64,000 nt of DNA from Sinotaia quadrata (taxonomy: Eukaryota; Mollusca; Gastropoda; Architaenioglossa; Viviparidae), in the NCBI GenBank assembly GCA_028829895.1, contig CM054178.1, positions 25,846,201-25,910,200 on the forward strand. The letters run 5' to 3'. Position numbers and translations under genes: made by a program. The stretch's first letter is position 1; each line of letters begins with the position of its first letter. The notes under the pieces are model-generated. The model did not search any database. It saw nothing but the letters and a program-made list of their open reading frames with translations, and was not told where the DNA came from. Below are positions 25,401 to 36,300 of this stretch, piece by piece.

Positions 25401-28282
25401 TTTCATTTGCAGCTTCCTTTCATCCAATTAAAATAAATCAATAAATTGATCAAAGATTACATACAGATCTTTATTGTCCATTTGAGTTTGTTAGTGGGTG
25501 ACACTTCTGATGCACAGCAGCTAGATTACATGAGTGTGTTTTTTTCATAGTGAGCACTGATACTTCATAGTAGTATATTTCATACAGTACCTTCTCTGTG
25601 TGAGCACTGATACTTCATAGTAGTACATTTCATACAGTACCTTCTCTGTGTGAGCACTGATACTTCATAGTAGTATATTTCATACAGTACCTTCTCTGTG
25701 TGAGCACTGATACTTCATAGTAGTATATTTCATACAGTACCTTCTCTGTGTGAGCACCGATACTTCATAGTAGTATATTTCATACATTCCTTCTCCGTGT
25801 GAGCACCGATACTTGATAGTGCAGGGAGTGAAAGAAATTGATTATAATGATTTAATATTATTATGACTAAAAACTTTGTAGTAAGAAATTAACTATTATG
25901 ATATGAATATTAACATAATAACATTAACAGACTATTTAAAAAGAGGTTCACTGTACTGGTTTAATTTTATTATAATGTATACACTTTCTTTAGAAAGAAA
26001 TTTACTCTAATGATATATTATCATTACTTGAACACTCCATTATTTCTGCATTCAGAACTGAGATGTTCAAGATGGTGAACGAAAAAACATTGGTGGCTTT
26101 TATTGTAAAAAGGTGAGTGCAATCTACAATTGATCCACAAACCATCTTTTTTTAAATTTTTACTGTTTATTTTTTTATCTTTGTTTTATTTAAGCATTTT
26201 TGACAATGACCATTCAACTTTCCAATCATGTATGCACATACACAAGTACACACTTGCATACACAGATTAATTTTTACAGGTCTCCACATTTTGCAGATTT
26301 TCTCTGCAAAACATATTCAAACTCCTCTGCAAAGGTGCACAGAAAGTCCGCTTTAAAAAATATTATTAAAAAAATTTACTTGTTAGGTTTTGCTCCCGTG
26401 CATTAAAAACTCTTGCTATACCACTGGACATTGGAGAGATGCATTTATTAGATCTGAACTAGTGACAGGGTGTGGTGATTGGTGTTTGCTCTAATCATGA
26501 TTTTCTCACCATTCCGGCAGGATTGTCATGCTTGCAGATTATATATTCTGAATTATTTTGCCATGGAAACACAAAACAAGGAAAGAAAACTTAAAACACC
26601 CAGTGCCTCAACCCCCAAAAGTGAACTGATGGTCAAAAATGTCTTCAGGATTACCATGTTTTGTCAATAGCAAAGGGTTAAATATCTGAACTGCAGTAAA
26701 GTCTTAGCAATATTCTGTTTATTTCTATACTCTATTTTATATGCAATATTTCACACAGATGATAGTATAAATTTAAAATTAGACAAAAATCCTTATTATT
26801 TAACAAAAACTGAAAGTATTTACAAATAAATTTATTTAGAAAATAATTCCTATACATGTACATGTGACAGTATAAATTAAATATAAATATTGTTTGCCAA
26901 TTAAATAAATTAAGTTTTAAAAAATGTGTTTGGTCAGAATTGTTGTGCTTTTATAATTATACATAATCTCTCATTATCCCAGAAACCCCTCTGAAGTTGA
27001 AACGGTACTCCTCTTAGCTCATGTTCAAGGTAAACAGGTCTGAATGCCCCTCGGAGACCCAATTTATCCACAGGTGGCATGTATAGCACTCAATGCCATA
27101 CATTTCAAATATTCTGTTTATAAATGCATATGTTCTTTTTATTTAATGTTTATTTAATAAATGTGTTCATGTTTATAAATGCATATGTTCTTTTTATTTA
27201 ATTTTTATTAATAAATGTGTTAATGTTTATAAATGCATATACAGTGGACTCTAAATTAGCACCGTTAACTGCAAAGAGTCACTTGAATGGAAATCTTGTT
27301 GATTGTTTCTATTTCATTGGGACAATTTTAATGTAAGGCTTTTGGTAATAGAATTTTTGTTTAATAGAACTGAAGGTCATTAATGGAGGCAACTCATTAC
27401 CAAAAATTCCATTAACTGAATTGCACAATAATCAATGGTTTGATTATTAGTAGTTTAATTTTCCTTTTTTCCTTAATATAATGGAGCCACAATTCTCAAT
27501 ACTTGTTCTTTTGTTTTTGTTTTTGATAATTTCTTTCTTCACAGAAACCACAATAGACTTTTTTTTTTTTTTTTATGTTCTCTGTCTTGGTCTGTTCCTG
27601 TGAGGATTTCTTCTTCTCGTCTTATTCTGAATAGGGCGTCAATACATGTGTAATAACATACTGTATTTAAAACATTAAATATGGCAATGGTACAAAAGTA
27701 CCAGCTTATGGGTTGTGGCTTCAGCGATTTCCCTTGTAATCTAGCTACTTTAGTGGGTTGGATTGTTTGTTTGTTTATTTTTTTATAGTACTTGGGATTA
27801 TTTTCATTGTTCTTATTGCTACATATTGAAAATAAATATTGCTTTTCTAAATTTCTGATGCAGTTCTAAATTTATTTGCAAGAATGTGGTATTATATATA
27901 ACTGAAAACAGGGAGAGTAATGAATAAGTTAAAAATATTGTTTAAATTAGTATTGAAAATATTTATTTGTAATTCAGCATGAAATTTAAGAGTATTTTTA
28001 ATTATGATATTTGATATAATAAAAACTGATTTGTTTCCATTCAATAGACTGTGGGGTGGCCGTCTTGTAGTGGCTCTATACGACACTACTGAAAAACAAG
28101 ACATAAACATTGGACAGACTCTGACTGAACTTGGGCTTGCTGACCAAGTGGATATAAGCAGTGACAGTCGGGGAGGCCAGGGGAGTATGACATTACCATC
28201 TACTGTGCAGTCATCAAGCCATGTGCATTCTACTGAGATCAATGACACTAATGGACAGAAGATTTACTATGTGCCTGGCTGA
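13339..28282 (+). CDS. CCCH zinc finger plus extended Tudor domain protein (5' end not found)
   Basis: Seven exons (13339-13446, 16172-16348, 16819-16873, 20528-20669, 21881-22038, 26056-26112, 28048-28282) join with matching phases (1,1,2,0,2,2) into 309 residues ending in TGA. Residues 9-28 are a CCCH finger (C-x8-C-x5-C-x3-H). Residues 59-82 look like the SN-like part of an extended Tudor domain; the Tudor core is about 130-190, with MWLRA, VDFGD and LPPQA. Tudor proteins of this kind bind methylated Argonaute/PIWI proteins in germ granules and act in the piRNA pathway. The order CCCH then Tudor recalls the C-terminal half of TDRD12/Yb proteins, but I find no helicase exons. The core lacks Asn of D-Y-G-N (Asp here) and the Tyr after Trp (Leu here), so ligand binding may be altered. 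The first visible codon is split, so at least one upstream exon exists. Confidence 0.85.
14230..14460. repeat. About 30-bp degenerate tandem repeat in an intron
   Basis: About eight diverged copies built on CATCAGAATAATAAGGCA(C)ATATG. Confidence 0.65.
14867..14995. repeat. 41-bp tandem repeat, three copies
   Basis: GTGTTCTACAAGTAAATGTG is repeated three times every 41 bases with two or three substitutions, within an intron. Confidence 0.9.
15235..15490. repeat. About 41-bp tandem repeat, about seven copies
   Basis: Copies of ACAGATCAGGAAATATCACT followed by CTTGAACATTTCTACTT, some lacking part of the second half. It lies in the intron after the zinc-finger exon; the open frame over it is an artefact. 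Confidence 0.85.
15999..16072. repeat. Perfect 21-bp inverted repeat with 32-base loop
   Basis: Arms 15999-16019 and 16052-16072 are exact reverse complements around ATACAGATATCTTCAT. The hairpin lies 100 bases before the second exon of the CCCH-Tudor gene, in its intron. Confidence 0.8.
16172..16348 (+). CDS. CCCH-Tudor gene, exon 2 of those found
   Basis: The T-rich acceptor ends TAAAG; the donor is GAAG|GTAATT. The 177-base exon enters with two bases (completing Asp) and leaves one. It encodes the linker and the start of the SN-like half, LPKEGSLVAVEVS followed by NPSFFYIVQIWG. Confidence 0.9.
16349..16600. repeat. 20-bp minisatellite, about 12 copies, abutting an exon
   Basis: Copies of GGTATTGAATGTGGTCTGAA begin directly at the donor site of the exon ending at 16348, so the array starts within the splice signal itself. 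Minus-strand open frames here are repeat artefacts. Confidence 0.95.
16819..16873 (+). CDS. CCCH-Tudor gene, 55-base exon
   Basis: Acceptor CTCATTAG|AT and donor GAC|GTAAGT. A nearer AG (TTCTTCAG|GG) would create an immediate stop in the incoming phase, which decides the start. It encodes DVKKFLQGETLESLNKAMT, a helical linker typical of extended Tudor domains. Confidence 0.85.
17220..19556 (-). mobile_element. hAT DNA transposon relic inside a Tudor-gene intron
   Basis: The ends read CAGTGTCCAAACC (17220) and, on the minus strand, TAGGGGTGTTCAAAGTG (ending 19556), both like the CAGGGGTGTNCAAA termini of hAT elements. The transposase relic between them reads antisense to the host gene. I could not recognise an 8-bp target duplication. 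Confidence 0.65.
17425..19144 (-). pseudogene. Decayed hAT transposase gene (GTF2IRD2/ZBED-like)
   Basis: The relic starts at MASKSSKKSKDADECRTFQ (ATG at 19144) and runs through a BED-like CFICNE segment, then AMVGSHKGL with MQHHCLIHQENFCAKFL, then QGQGQLINAMFDQVKAF. It ends in the hAT dimerisation region, SLSGSTYLCE and ITDHNHLESLLHFASSS. These are recognisable landmarks of hAT transposases in order, but many stops and frameshifts, a poly-C run near 18123 and internal losses make it inactive. The two open frames at 17425-17655 and 17785-18033 are surviving pieces, not genes. Family naming is from remembered motifs. Confidence 0.8.
19650..19872. repeat. 75-bp tandem repeat, three copies
   Basis: TACTGAATGAACCAAA recurs at 19650, 19725 and 19800; the third copy is diverged. 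Confidence 0.9.
20528..20669 (+). CDS. CCCH-Tudor gene, first half of Tudor core
   Basis: Acceptor TTTTTTCCCAG and donor ACAG|GTTGGA bound 142 bases, entering with one base and leaving none. It encodes residues 113-160, including the first Tudor strands AVAAQ...MWLRAKIMNV. The donor is not strong (GTTGGA), but the next exon continues the domain exactly. Confidence 0.85.
20960..21640. repeat. 33-bp minisatellite, about 17 diverged copies
   Basis: TTCTTCACATAGAAATTCAC followed by TTGTGGAACACAA recurs, tight in 21120-21300 and degenerate on both sides. The plus and minus open frames over it are artefacts of a unit divisible by three. Confidence 0.9.
21881..22038 (+). CDS. CCCH-Tudor gene, second half of Tudor core
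   Basis: Acceptor GATGATTTCAG and donor TCTGG|GTGTGT bound 158 bases (in phase 0, out phase 2). It encodes residues 161-212, with VIFVDFGDTEWVPEHNIRQL then LPPQALECCLAGV, the classic second half of a Tudor domain. The open frame continuing to 22381 in another phase is not coding. Confidence 0.9.
22966..24392 (-). mobile_element. LTR-like dispersed repeat, copy C (near full length)
   Basis: Inverted relative to copy A, from TGTGGATCTCCCTATCC at 22966 to GGCGTCACA at 24392, about 1.43 kb with both termini. It lies in the large intron before the exon at 26056. Flanks GTGAG and GCTAG match at only 3 of 5 bases. Confidence 0.65.
24700..25310. repeat. About 33-bp minisatellite containing a large inversion
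   Basis: Copies of GTCAGTCACACATTGTAACT followed by GTCCCTCAGAGAG recur through the region, with diverged and partial units. An inverted segment inside it forms the hairpin at 24868-25039. Confidence 0.85.
24868..25039. repeat. About 80-bp near-perfect inverted repeat (hairpin, 11-base loop)
   Basis: Arms 24868-24946 and 24958-25039 are nearly exact reverse complements (for example CCCCTCGGAGAGTTCAGAC against its complement), separated by 11 bases. It lies in an intron and would fold as a long hairpin if transcribed. Confidence 0.9.
25551..25815. repeat. 50-bp minisatellite, about 5.3 copies
   Basis: TGAGCACTGATACTTCATAG starts at 25551, 25601, 25651, 25701 and 25751, then a shortened copy; near-identical copies. 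Confidence 0.95.
26056..26112 (+). CDS. CCCH-Tudor gene, 57-base exon
   Basis: Acceptor TCTGCATTCAG and donor AAAAG|GTGAGT. It enters with one base (completing Gly) and leaves two (AG, completing Arg), and encodes TEMFKMVNEKTLVAFIVK, part of the SN-like half that closes an extended Tudor domain. Confidence 0.85.
27115..27240. repeat. About 56-bp AT-rich tandem repeat, about 2.3 copies
   Basis: TGTTTATAAATGCATATGTT recurs with TTTTTATTTAAT in each copy. Confidence 0.75.
28048..28282 (+). CDS. CCCH-Tudor gene, terminal coding exon
   Basis: The acceptor ends TTCAATAG. The exon encodes the last strand of the extended Tudor domain (LWGGRLVVALYDTTEKQDI, then LTELGLA), followed by a polar Ser/Thr-rich tail of about 50 residues ending IYYVPG and TGA. 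Confidence 0.9.
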
Positions 28283-28395
28283 AAGTTTGGAAGTAACTGC
28301 AATTAAAATATATGTCTGATTTCATTTCATTGCCTGAGCATTTGTAGATATGTCTTTGCCAACTTCATTGTATTAGTCCGAGAGTTTATTTTATA

Positions 28396-28401
28396 AATAA
28401 A
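28396..28401 (+). promoter_or_regulatory. Candidate polyadenylation signal of the CCCH-Tudor gene
   Basis: AATAAA 114 bases after the stop codon is the first canonical signal downstream. Confidence 0.55.
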
Positions 28402-29149
28402 TGATTTGATAGAAAATATAATAAATTCTACTAGAAAAATTTCCTTAGCTCCTTAGTAAAAGATGAACATTCTAAATGCATTGATGTGTGTTTTACTAAC
28501 TCTTGAAAATATTTCAAGTTTTCAGTTTTTATATAATGAATATACAGTAAATTCTAAATCCACAAACTGTTTTTTGTTGGAAATGATTTGACTGACTCCA
28601 CAATACTATTCAATAGAGTCGATTGCAATAGCCGCACCTGTACCTATCAGACATTACATGGCTGACGTGGGTATCACATTTTGTGTTAAAGTATAAATAA
28701 ATGTTTTGTTAATCACTGCTCCACAAATGGATTCAAAACTATGTGAGCTAAAAAAAAAAAATGGTAAAAGAATTCTTTGAAAGAAATATATTTGACAAAA
28801 CTTGTGTCACAATAAAAATTCAAAATCAAATCTCAGTACCCCATAAATAAATATAATATATATATATATATATACAACTACATATTTCCCACTTAATTCA
28901 TTAAGTTTATTAATACTCAACCATTCATAAAAATAAAATTTCAATATAAAAGTCCTTCAAATAATAACATTAAGTATAAAAAAAGAATGTACGGCTACTA
29001 ACACTAAATGCGTTTAAGCTATGTCACATATGATTTGTAATAACTGAAACAAAAAGAATCATTTATTCACATTATAATATAATGAACAACAGTACACAAT
29101 ACATATAAATAAAAGCATAATATATTATGCAATCTTAATACAAACTATA

Positions 29150-29640
29150 ACTATAAATTCAAACATAAATCTATGTTGCACTAAACAGACAAAAATGTAA
29201 TATGTAACTACAAACTCAGACATAAGTCTATAATGCTCTGCATTGAAAATATGTAACATAAAACTATAAACTCAGATATAAGTTTATGAAGCACTGCACT
29301 GGGAAGGAAAAAATTTAACATAAAACTATAAACTTAGATAAAAGTTTATGATGCACTGCACTGAAAAAACAACACTAACATATAATTACAAACTCAGACA
29401 TAAGTTTATGATGCACTGCATTGAAAAAAAATTGTAACATATAATTACAAACTCAGACATAAGTTTATGATGCACTGCATTGAAAAAAAATTGTAACATA
29501 TAACTACAAACTCCAAACTCAGACATAAGTTTATGATGCATTGTACTGAGAAAAAAAACTAATGTATAATTACAAACTCAGACAAGTTTATGATGCACTG
29601 CCTTGAAAAGAAACTGTAATGTGTAAATACAACCCTTGCA
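29150..29640. repeat. 57-66-bp minisatellite, about 9 copies
   Basis: Copies contain ACAAACTCAGACATAAGTTT followed by ATGATGCACTGCATTGAAAA, with poly-A length variation between copies. Confidence 0.9.
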
Positions 29641-29794
29641 AACAGACAAAATTCCATGTACTACATTGGAAAGGATTCATTGTATGTCTATGATTCATTG
29701 CAATGACAAGGATTAGAGAATAACTAATAGACACAAAATTAAAAGACAAAAAAATAACTATATATATTTAATATAAAAAAACTTAAGGCCACAA

Positions 29795-29830
<36 letters not shown>

Positions 29831-31204
29831 TCTCTGTAAAAGTTTCTGATGTAAAGTGTCCTGTATCTAGGCATAACTGTTTTGCCTGAGCAGCCTCTTA
29901 AAACTGGCAGATTACTCATATTTCATTTAAAAAGCAAGTTTGTATTTATCAAACTGCAAAAGTTTCCGATGCATCTAGGCATAACTATTTTGATTGAGCA
30001 CTGTCTATCAACCATTTTCTACTTGTTATTTTTCCTACTTCCTATTGATATAAATTGTGATACATGTAGTGTGATCAGGTTCTTATTAGAGGTAGGGGTT
30101 CTTTTAAAATATGTACACAAAAATCAGAAACCTTTGACTCCCTCTTCTTTTTTACCCCACTCCCTATGTGTATGGTTGGATTTTTTGACTTAGTACTCAT
30201 ACACAATCATCATTTCAACAGATTTTCAGCAACTGTACAAGTTTGTTATAAAAATCGTTCATGTAATGGAAATTAAAACAATTGTCTGCTTATATTATCA
30301 AATTACCATTCTAAAAGATTTTCTTTTATATACAAGTTTGTTGTAAAAATTGTTTCTGGAAATAAGAAACTGTTTGTTTGCTTATATTATCAGTGTTATT
30401 ATTATTATAAAGCATCTCTCAGTATCACTCTCAGTTTCTAAATGTTTAATTACAGACTACAACTTTAAGAAAATTGACAATCTTAAAAATTATTTACTGA
30501 AACCATGCTAACCACACCAATTCAATCATAATTTCAGACAGCAGATTATTTTTTTCTATTCTTCAAATGTAGGTTGAAAAATAAAATAAGAATTAAAAAT
30601 TATTAATGTTAGATAAAGCATTGGAAATGTTTAAGATGCTGCCATGTATTGAAGTGGATTGCGTGTTATTATAAGTAGTTAATAGTTTACAAATGGTTGC
30701 TGCTCAGATTTTATTTCAAGACTGTGCTGTTTTGCATATAGTTTAATTCTTTTCTACTCACATTTGCACATGTTTAGAACAAACTGCAACATAGAACCTT
30801 GACCCAGCAAGAAAATGCATGAGGTCATTTTGTCTCATCTCTCTCAAGTGTTCAAAAATACATATTATGAAAAGAACACTATATAAATATTTACAAGAAA
30901 AGGTCTGGGTATTTTAATTTAGCTTGGTCTTACCTCCCTCCTTCCCAACCCACCCCCATAAAGGTAGACATATTCCAGCCCATTTGCATATTTAGTAAAT
31001 GGATGAATGAATTCTACAACGCATTTCTGGCACCAATCAAAGATGACTGTAATTACTTGTAACACTCATGATCTTTCAGAGCTTTGATAAACAGATTATC
31101 ATTAGAGCCTACTGTGAAAAACTTTTAAAAACCAGTTTTTTTGTCTGTTTTTGTTTAGAAATATGGATGGGGAGGTCTTTAAAAGGATAATTCCAATAAC
31201 AATA

Positions 31205-31432
31205 CATGTACATATCAAATCGTGCTATTGTCAGTTTAAACAAACAATACAATGACATATCAATTGGTGCGATTGTCGATTTAAACAAACAATACAGTGA
31301 CATATCAATTGATGCTACTGTCAGTTTAAACAAACAATACAGTGATATATCAATTGATGCTACAGTCAGTTTAAACAAACAATACAGTGACGTATCAATT
31401 GATGCTACTGTCAGTTTAAACAAACAATACAA
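31205..31432. repeat. 45-bp minisatellite, about 5 copies
   Basis: GTCAGTTTAAACAAACAATA followed by CAGTGATATATCAATTGATG recurs every 45 bases. The open frames on both strands are artefacts of a unit divisible by three. Confidence 0.95.
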
Positions 31433-31754
31433 GCAAAAAATGACAAAGTTGAACATAAGAACAAATTACTATGGCGAACATGAAGTTGCTGCATTCAAAA
31501 GAGGTAAGATATGTGGAGACAGGAAAACAAGTTTGGACTCTTGATGTAATTAAACCAAAGAAATTATATCAAAGGAGACAATAGCAACGTTTAATCACAT
31601 GTAAAATGAACAACTGAATCTGAAAGAAGAAATGGAGTGGGGAAGAATGTTGAACAAACAAAAGTTAAAAATTAATTATATCAGAGAAAAACTCAAGCAG
31701 GTAAAGGCATTTAGATATGATGTGAAAAAGTTTACCTCCCTTTCAATAATAAAA

Positions 31755-32205
31755 TTGCAGTTGTAAAAAGAGAGTAGAATTGTTGCTAAGACAGAGTAGA
31801 ACTGTTGTAAAAAGAGAGAGTAGAACTGTCGTAAAGAGAGAGAGTAGAACTGTCGTAAAAAGAGAGTAGAACTGTTGTACAGAGAGAGTAGAACTGTTGT
31901 AAAAAGAGAGTAGAACTGTTGTAAAAAGAGAGGGAATAGAACTGTTGTAAAGAGAGAGAGTAGAACTGTTGTAAAAAGAGAGAGTAGAACTGTTATAAAG
32001 AGAAAGTAGAACTGTTGTAAAGAGAGAGAGAGAGAGTAGAACTGTTGTAAAGAGAGAGTAGAACTTGTAAAAAGAGAGAGAGTAGAACTGTTGTAGAGAG
32101 AGAGAGAGTAGAACTGTTGTAAAGAGAGAGAAAGTAGAACTGTTGTAAAGAGAGAGAGAGTAGAACTGTTGTAAAGAGAGAGAAATAAGAACTGTTTTAA
32201 AGCAA
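31755..32205. repeat. 22-30-bp purine-rich minisatellite, about 19 copies
   Basis: AGTAGAACTGTTGTAAA alternates with (GA)n of varying length. The 163-residue minus-strand frame of Leu/Ser/Tyr repeats is not a gene. Confidence 0.95.
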
Positions 32206-33100
32206 GAGAGAAGAAAAAATGTAATCAAGCACATTATACAAAGAATATAATCAGTCAGAAATATTACAACAACAGAATGTCGGGCATAATTACTGCAAAA
32301 AAGTGAAACATCTTATTGAATTAAAAAGTTGTAAACATGTATTAAAGTAATATTCATCACAAATTCTAAATGCTTCTAGAAATTTCATGAGGATAGAGCA
32401 CAAACATTCTCTGCTTACTTATTGGGTTTAATAATTCCAAGACAGGTTTTTGAAGTAATATTTTATTTTGAATATTGCTAATTTATTTTTTTCCCAGTGG
32501 CATGTCTGCTTAAAATACAGTTTCTGATAGGCAAGCAAAATCTGCAGGCAGACTGCTAAATGAGCAAATGAAAATATTTTGATTTTCTCTGGATGTACAG
32601 GGCTTTTTAAAAGTGCATTCCTACCTAATGAAGTGTGGAATAAATCTAAAGAATGGTACATGCAATTTATCACCATTTTCTGTAATGTCACCACCAAACT
32701 GTCCTTGTTCCCCACCAATATCCTCTTTATTCACCAGAAAACTCTTCCTCTTCCCCACAAGTATCCTCTTAATTCATCACCCTTTTCCACATCATTCTCC
32801 TCTCTTTCTGCTTACCAATCTCTTTTTTTTTCCCAATAAACTGTCTCTTTTTTTGTCATTATCTATCTTTTCTCTTAAAGAAATAATGTGTGTACAAGAA
32901 ACAGACCATTCTTGAACTAGAAACAAACAGCAAAAACTGACTCTGCAATAAATAGTACAATTGAAAAACCAGTGCTTAGAGATGTTCACCTTTATCTACA
33001 GTTTTCAATGTATCAGTGATACTTGCATTGGTGATATTATGTACGTCTCCATACAGAGATATGATGTGTTTATTTCATCATAAACAGTTAAAATCTTCAG

Positions 33101-33349
33101 CTAAAAATGAGTGTTCTCTGTGTGTTGGGCTAACCCTTGGGATGCCACTGCTTGCTCCAGAGGTACAACCCACCCATTGTCCTCTTCAAATGCACTACCA
33201 TCTGGTGAATCACGACCCAGTATGCTTTCTCCTTGGCAACAGTGATCTCCATTTGCTGTCAGGGCTGTTTCTGCCTCATCTTCATCATGTGTAATCTGGA
33301 TATCAGTCAATGGACTCTCAAAGGCTAGATGTCTTTCAAAGGTTTTTTC
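33101..33349 (-). CDS. Membrane-protein gene, exon 10 (cytoplasmic tail)
   Basis: Acceptor CTCTTTTGCAG|GAA on the minus strand, phase 0. It encodes the final 82 residues, acidic, with HDEDEAETALTANGDHCC and FEEDNGWVVPLEQAVASQG, then TAG. No tyrosine-based or PDZ-type C-terminal motif is visible. Confidence 0.8.
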   Translation of the reverse strand, partial: EKTFERHLAFESPLTDIQITHDEDEAETALTANGDHCCQGESILGRDSPDGSAFEEDNGWVVPLEQAVASQGLAQHTENTHF

Positions 33350-36300
33350 CTGCAAAAGAGAAATTCAACACCCCAAACATGACTGATTGCATTTTAGCAT
33401 TTAACAACTAACTAAAGGACTGGTTTCAATAAATTATAAATTAAGATTTCAAAACTAATTGCAAGTGTGTTACTCTACATAACTATGTGACTGCTAAGCT
33501 TAATACACATTCTGTTATTTTATATAATCGCATGGCCACTCAGCTTAATACACATTCTGTTATTTTATATAATCGCATGGCCACTCAGCTTAATACACAT
33601 TCTGTTATTTTATATAATCGCATGGCCACTCAGCTTAATACACATTCTGTTATTTTATATAATCGCATGGCCACTCAGCTTAATACATATTGTGTTATTC
33701 CACATAATCACATGGCTGCAAAGCTTAATACACATTGTATTATTCTATATAATCATGAGGCTGCTAAGTTTACTTAGTACACTTTTTTCTAGTCTACATA
33801 ATCACATGACTGCTAGCTAAGCTTATTTAATACACATTTGGTAGTCTACATAATCACGTGACTGCTAGTTAAGCTTATTTAATACACTTTTGGTAGTCTA
33901 TATAATCACGTGACTGCTAAACTTACTTTATAATAATACACATCTTTTTAGTCTACATAATCACGTGACTGCTAAACTTACTTTATGATAATACACATTT
34001 TGCTAGTCTACATAATCATATAACTGCTAAACTTACTTAATAATAAGACACATTTCACTAGATTACATAATCACATGACTGCTAAGCTTACTTAATACAC
34101 ATTTTGCTAGTATACATAAGCATATGACAATTAAGCTTAATTAATACAAATATTACAAAACTACATAATCACATGACTGCTAAGCTTAATACACAGTTTG
34201 GTAGTCTACATAATCACAACTGATAAACTTATTTAATAATAATACACATTTTGCTAGTCTACTTAATCATGTGTCTTAATAATACACATTTTGCTAGTCT
34301 ACATATAATCAGTGCCATCTTAATGCATGGGCACGCTGCTCAGTTGCCTGGTAGCCTCATGCTAATCTATGTAACTTGTGAATTGCTGTCACATTTTCCT
34401 GTGAGTGGTTGTATAGGTAAGGGTGCCAATGCTTTGCCCACGGACCTATAATTTTGTTAAGACAGCCCTGTATAATATTACAGTGGAGAAAAATTAACAA
34501 ATGACACTTTTACTCTTCTGCTCAATCATATAAATACCCAGCATCCAGGCAGATGTAAGTACCTGTTTGTGTATTAAATACATTATTACAAAATGTTATA
34601 TACAATCAGGTTCCATTGGATGTTCATATGATTAATTATTCAGGCATTAACACATACTTTGTATATTCTCTTTTACGACATTCTAATATATGCCTGAGCT
34701 CAACCACAGATACTTTATTATTACAAACAAAAAAGACATATCTATTGGCCAAAAATCCAATTAGTAGACTGTGAACTGGTGGAAAATAAAATGCAAGATG
34801 CCAGCAAAGTGTAGTTCATTCACTTTATGACTACACTTTCAGCTAATCTCACCAAAGTTAAGCGCCCGAGTCCCACAATTACTGCAATGATCCTCATCTT
34901 AGTTTAGAAGTACACAGGTACCATGTCTACAACAGTGAATTAAGAGAAGGTAAATGGGCAGAGCTTACCTCATCACAATGTTCAAGCACCCAAGTCCCAC
35001 GTTTACTGCAGCGAATTAAGAGAAGGCCAATGAAAAGAACGATAAGACATATTGCTGCTAGTGTGACGACCCCAATGAAAACAGCCTCATTCCTTTCATA
35101 AACAGGCTTGTGCTTTTCATTGGTCCACACAGTGTCATTACCACAATTATCAACTGCGGGACAGATGTCAGTGATGACAAAAGTATTCTGGAGATTTAAA
35201 AGAAAAATGCGCATAATTCTGTATAAGCACTATACCTGATAGATAATGAATTTATCAAATTTCATAAGTCAATTTATCAATTGTAATAATACCACAATCT
35301 GATTTAACTCACAAAACATGCACACACAAAGAGTGTGCAAATATTACTAAATAGCTAAGAGCTTTAATGTGGACATTGGGCAGAAGATGAAGAATAAGGT
35401 CATGTTAGTGTTACACCATGTAACCAGTCAATCCAATATGTAAACTTTTGTTTCAGAAACCATTCAGTATGGTAAGTCATGTATTGATTAACCAAAGTTA
35501 TGAAATGACAATGTCAAATCAAATGCTGTTTAATGTCAGTAAACTCTTGCTCATCTGCACTATGTCCAGGGACATTCCTGCTCTTAATGGCACATAGAAA
35601 ATCATCGTATTACAATACACCAGATTATCTAGCATTTACTATCTCTGTTATCTGGCATCATGTAGTGATCTAAAGATTACTAATTAGGTGAGCATTGTAC
35701 TTAGTAATAAATATTTACTATTATTATATCTATGCTTGTCTTAATATAATTTTTTTACTTTTCATGATAGTGCACATTAATATTGCTTATTCTCTCAGCA
35801 TTTAACAATAATGGCAAATTTGATCTCAGCACACCCCAAACACCAATCATGCCGGGTAATCAAGAGCTTATAGTATACATGTTAAGTAATAATGAGTAAA
35901 TTCAATTAATTTTCTTATTCAAATCATACCTATCTCATCCTACAATAAATAATCAGTTAATAACAAACACAAATCTGTGTTGTTTTCCTTTAAAATAATA
36001 AACTTATAAAATAATTTATCAGTTTAAAATATTACTGAGTCATTCTCAGACACTAAATGATCATTGTGTTTAGCATTTATTGCTTCATAAGGAATTTTGA
36101 TTAACTGTTATCCTTGTTTTGAAGGATTTTTCTTCAAAACAAGGATAACAATTAATCATAATTAGTGTTTTTGAAATGTAATTAAACGTTAAACCATTTA
36201 ACTGCAGTGAATACGAAAATATTAAAATGTGTTTACTACAGTTGCAAAAACTCACAATATACAAACAATGACTACTTTACCTCAGAATCCTCTTCTGTAA

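Larger units (their letters stand above)
28402..33068. other. Convergent intergenic region
   Basis: This is the space between the 3' ends of the Tudor gene (+) and the membrane-protein gene (-). It holds three minisatellites, a (TG)n tract at 29797-29827, an (AT)n tract near 28855 and unique AT-rich sequence. No exon is supported; open frames at 29882-30193 and 32428-32839 show no family features. Confidence 0.6.

Noticed and set aside
31743..32234. 163-residue Leu/Ser-rich minus-strand frame resembling a membrane protein
   Set aside because: It is the translation of a (GA)-rich minisatellite.
33487..34310. CRISPR-like appearance of regularly spaced repeats
   Set aside because: The units are contiguous with no unique spacers and no cas genes, and the context is an animal intron.
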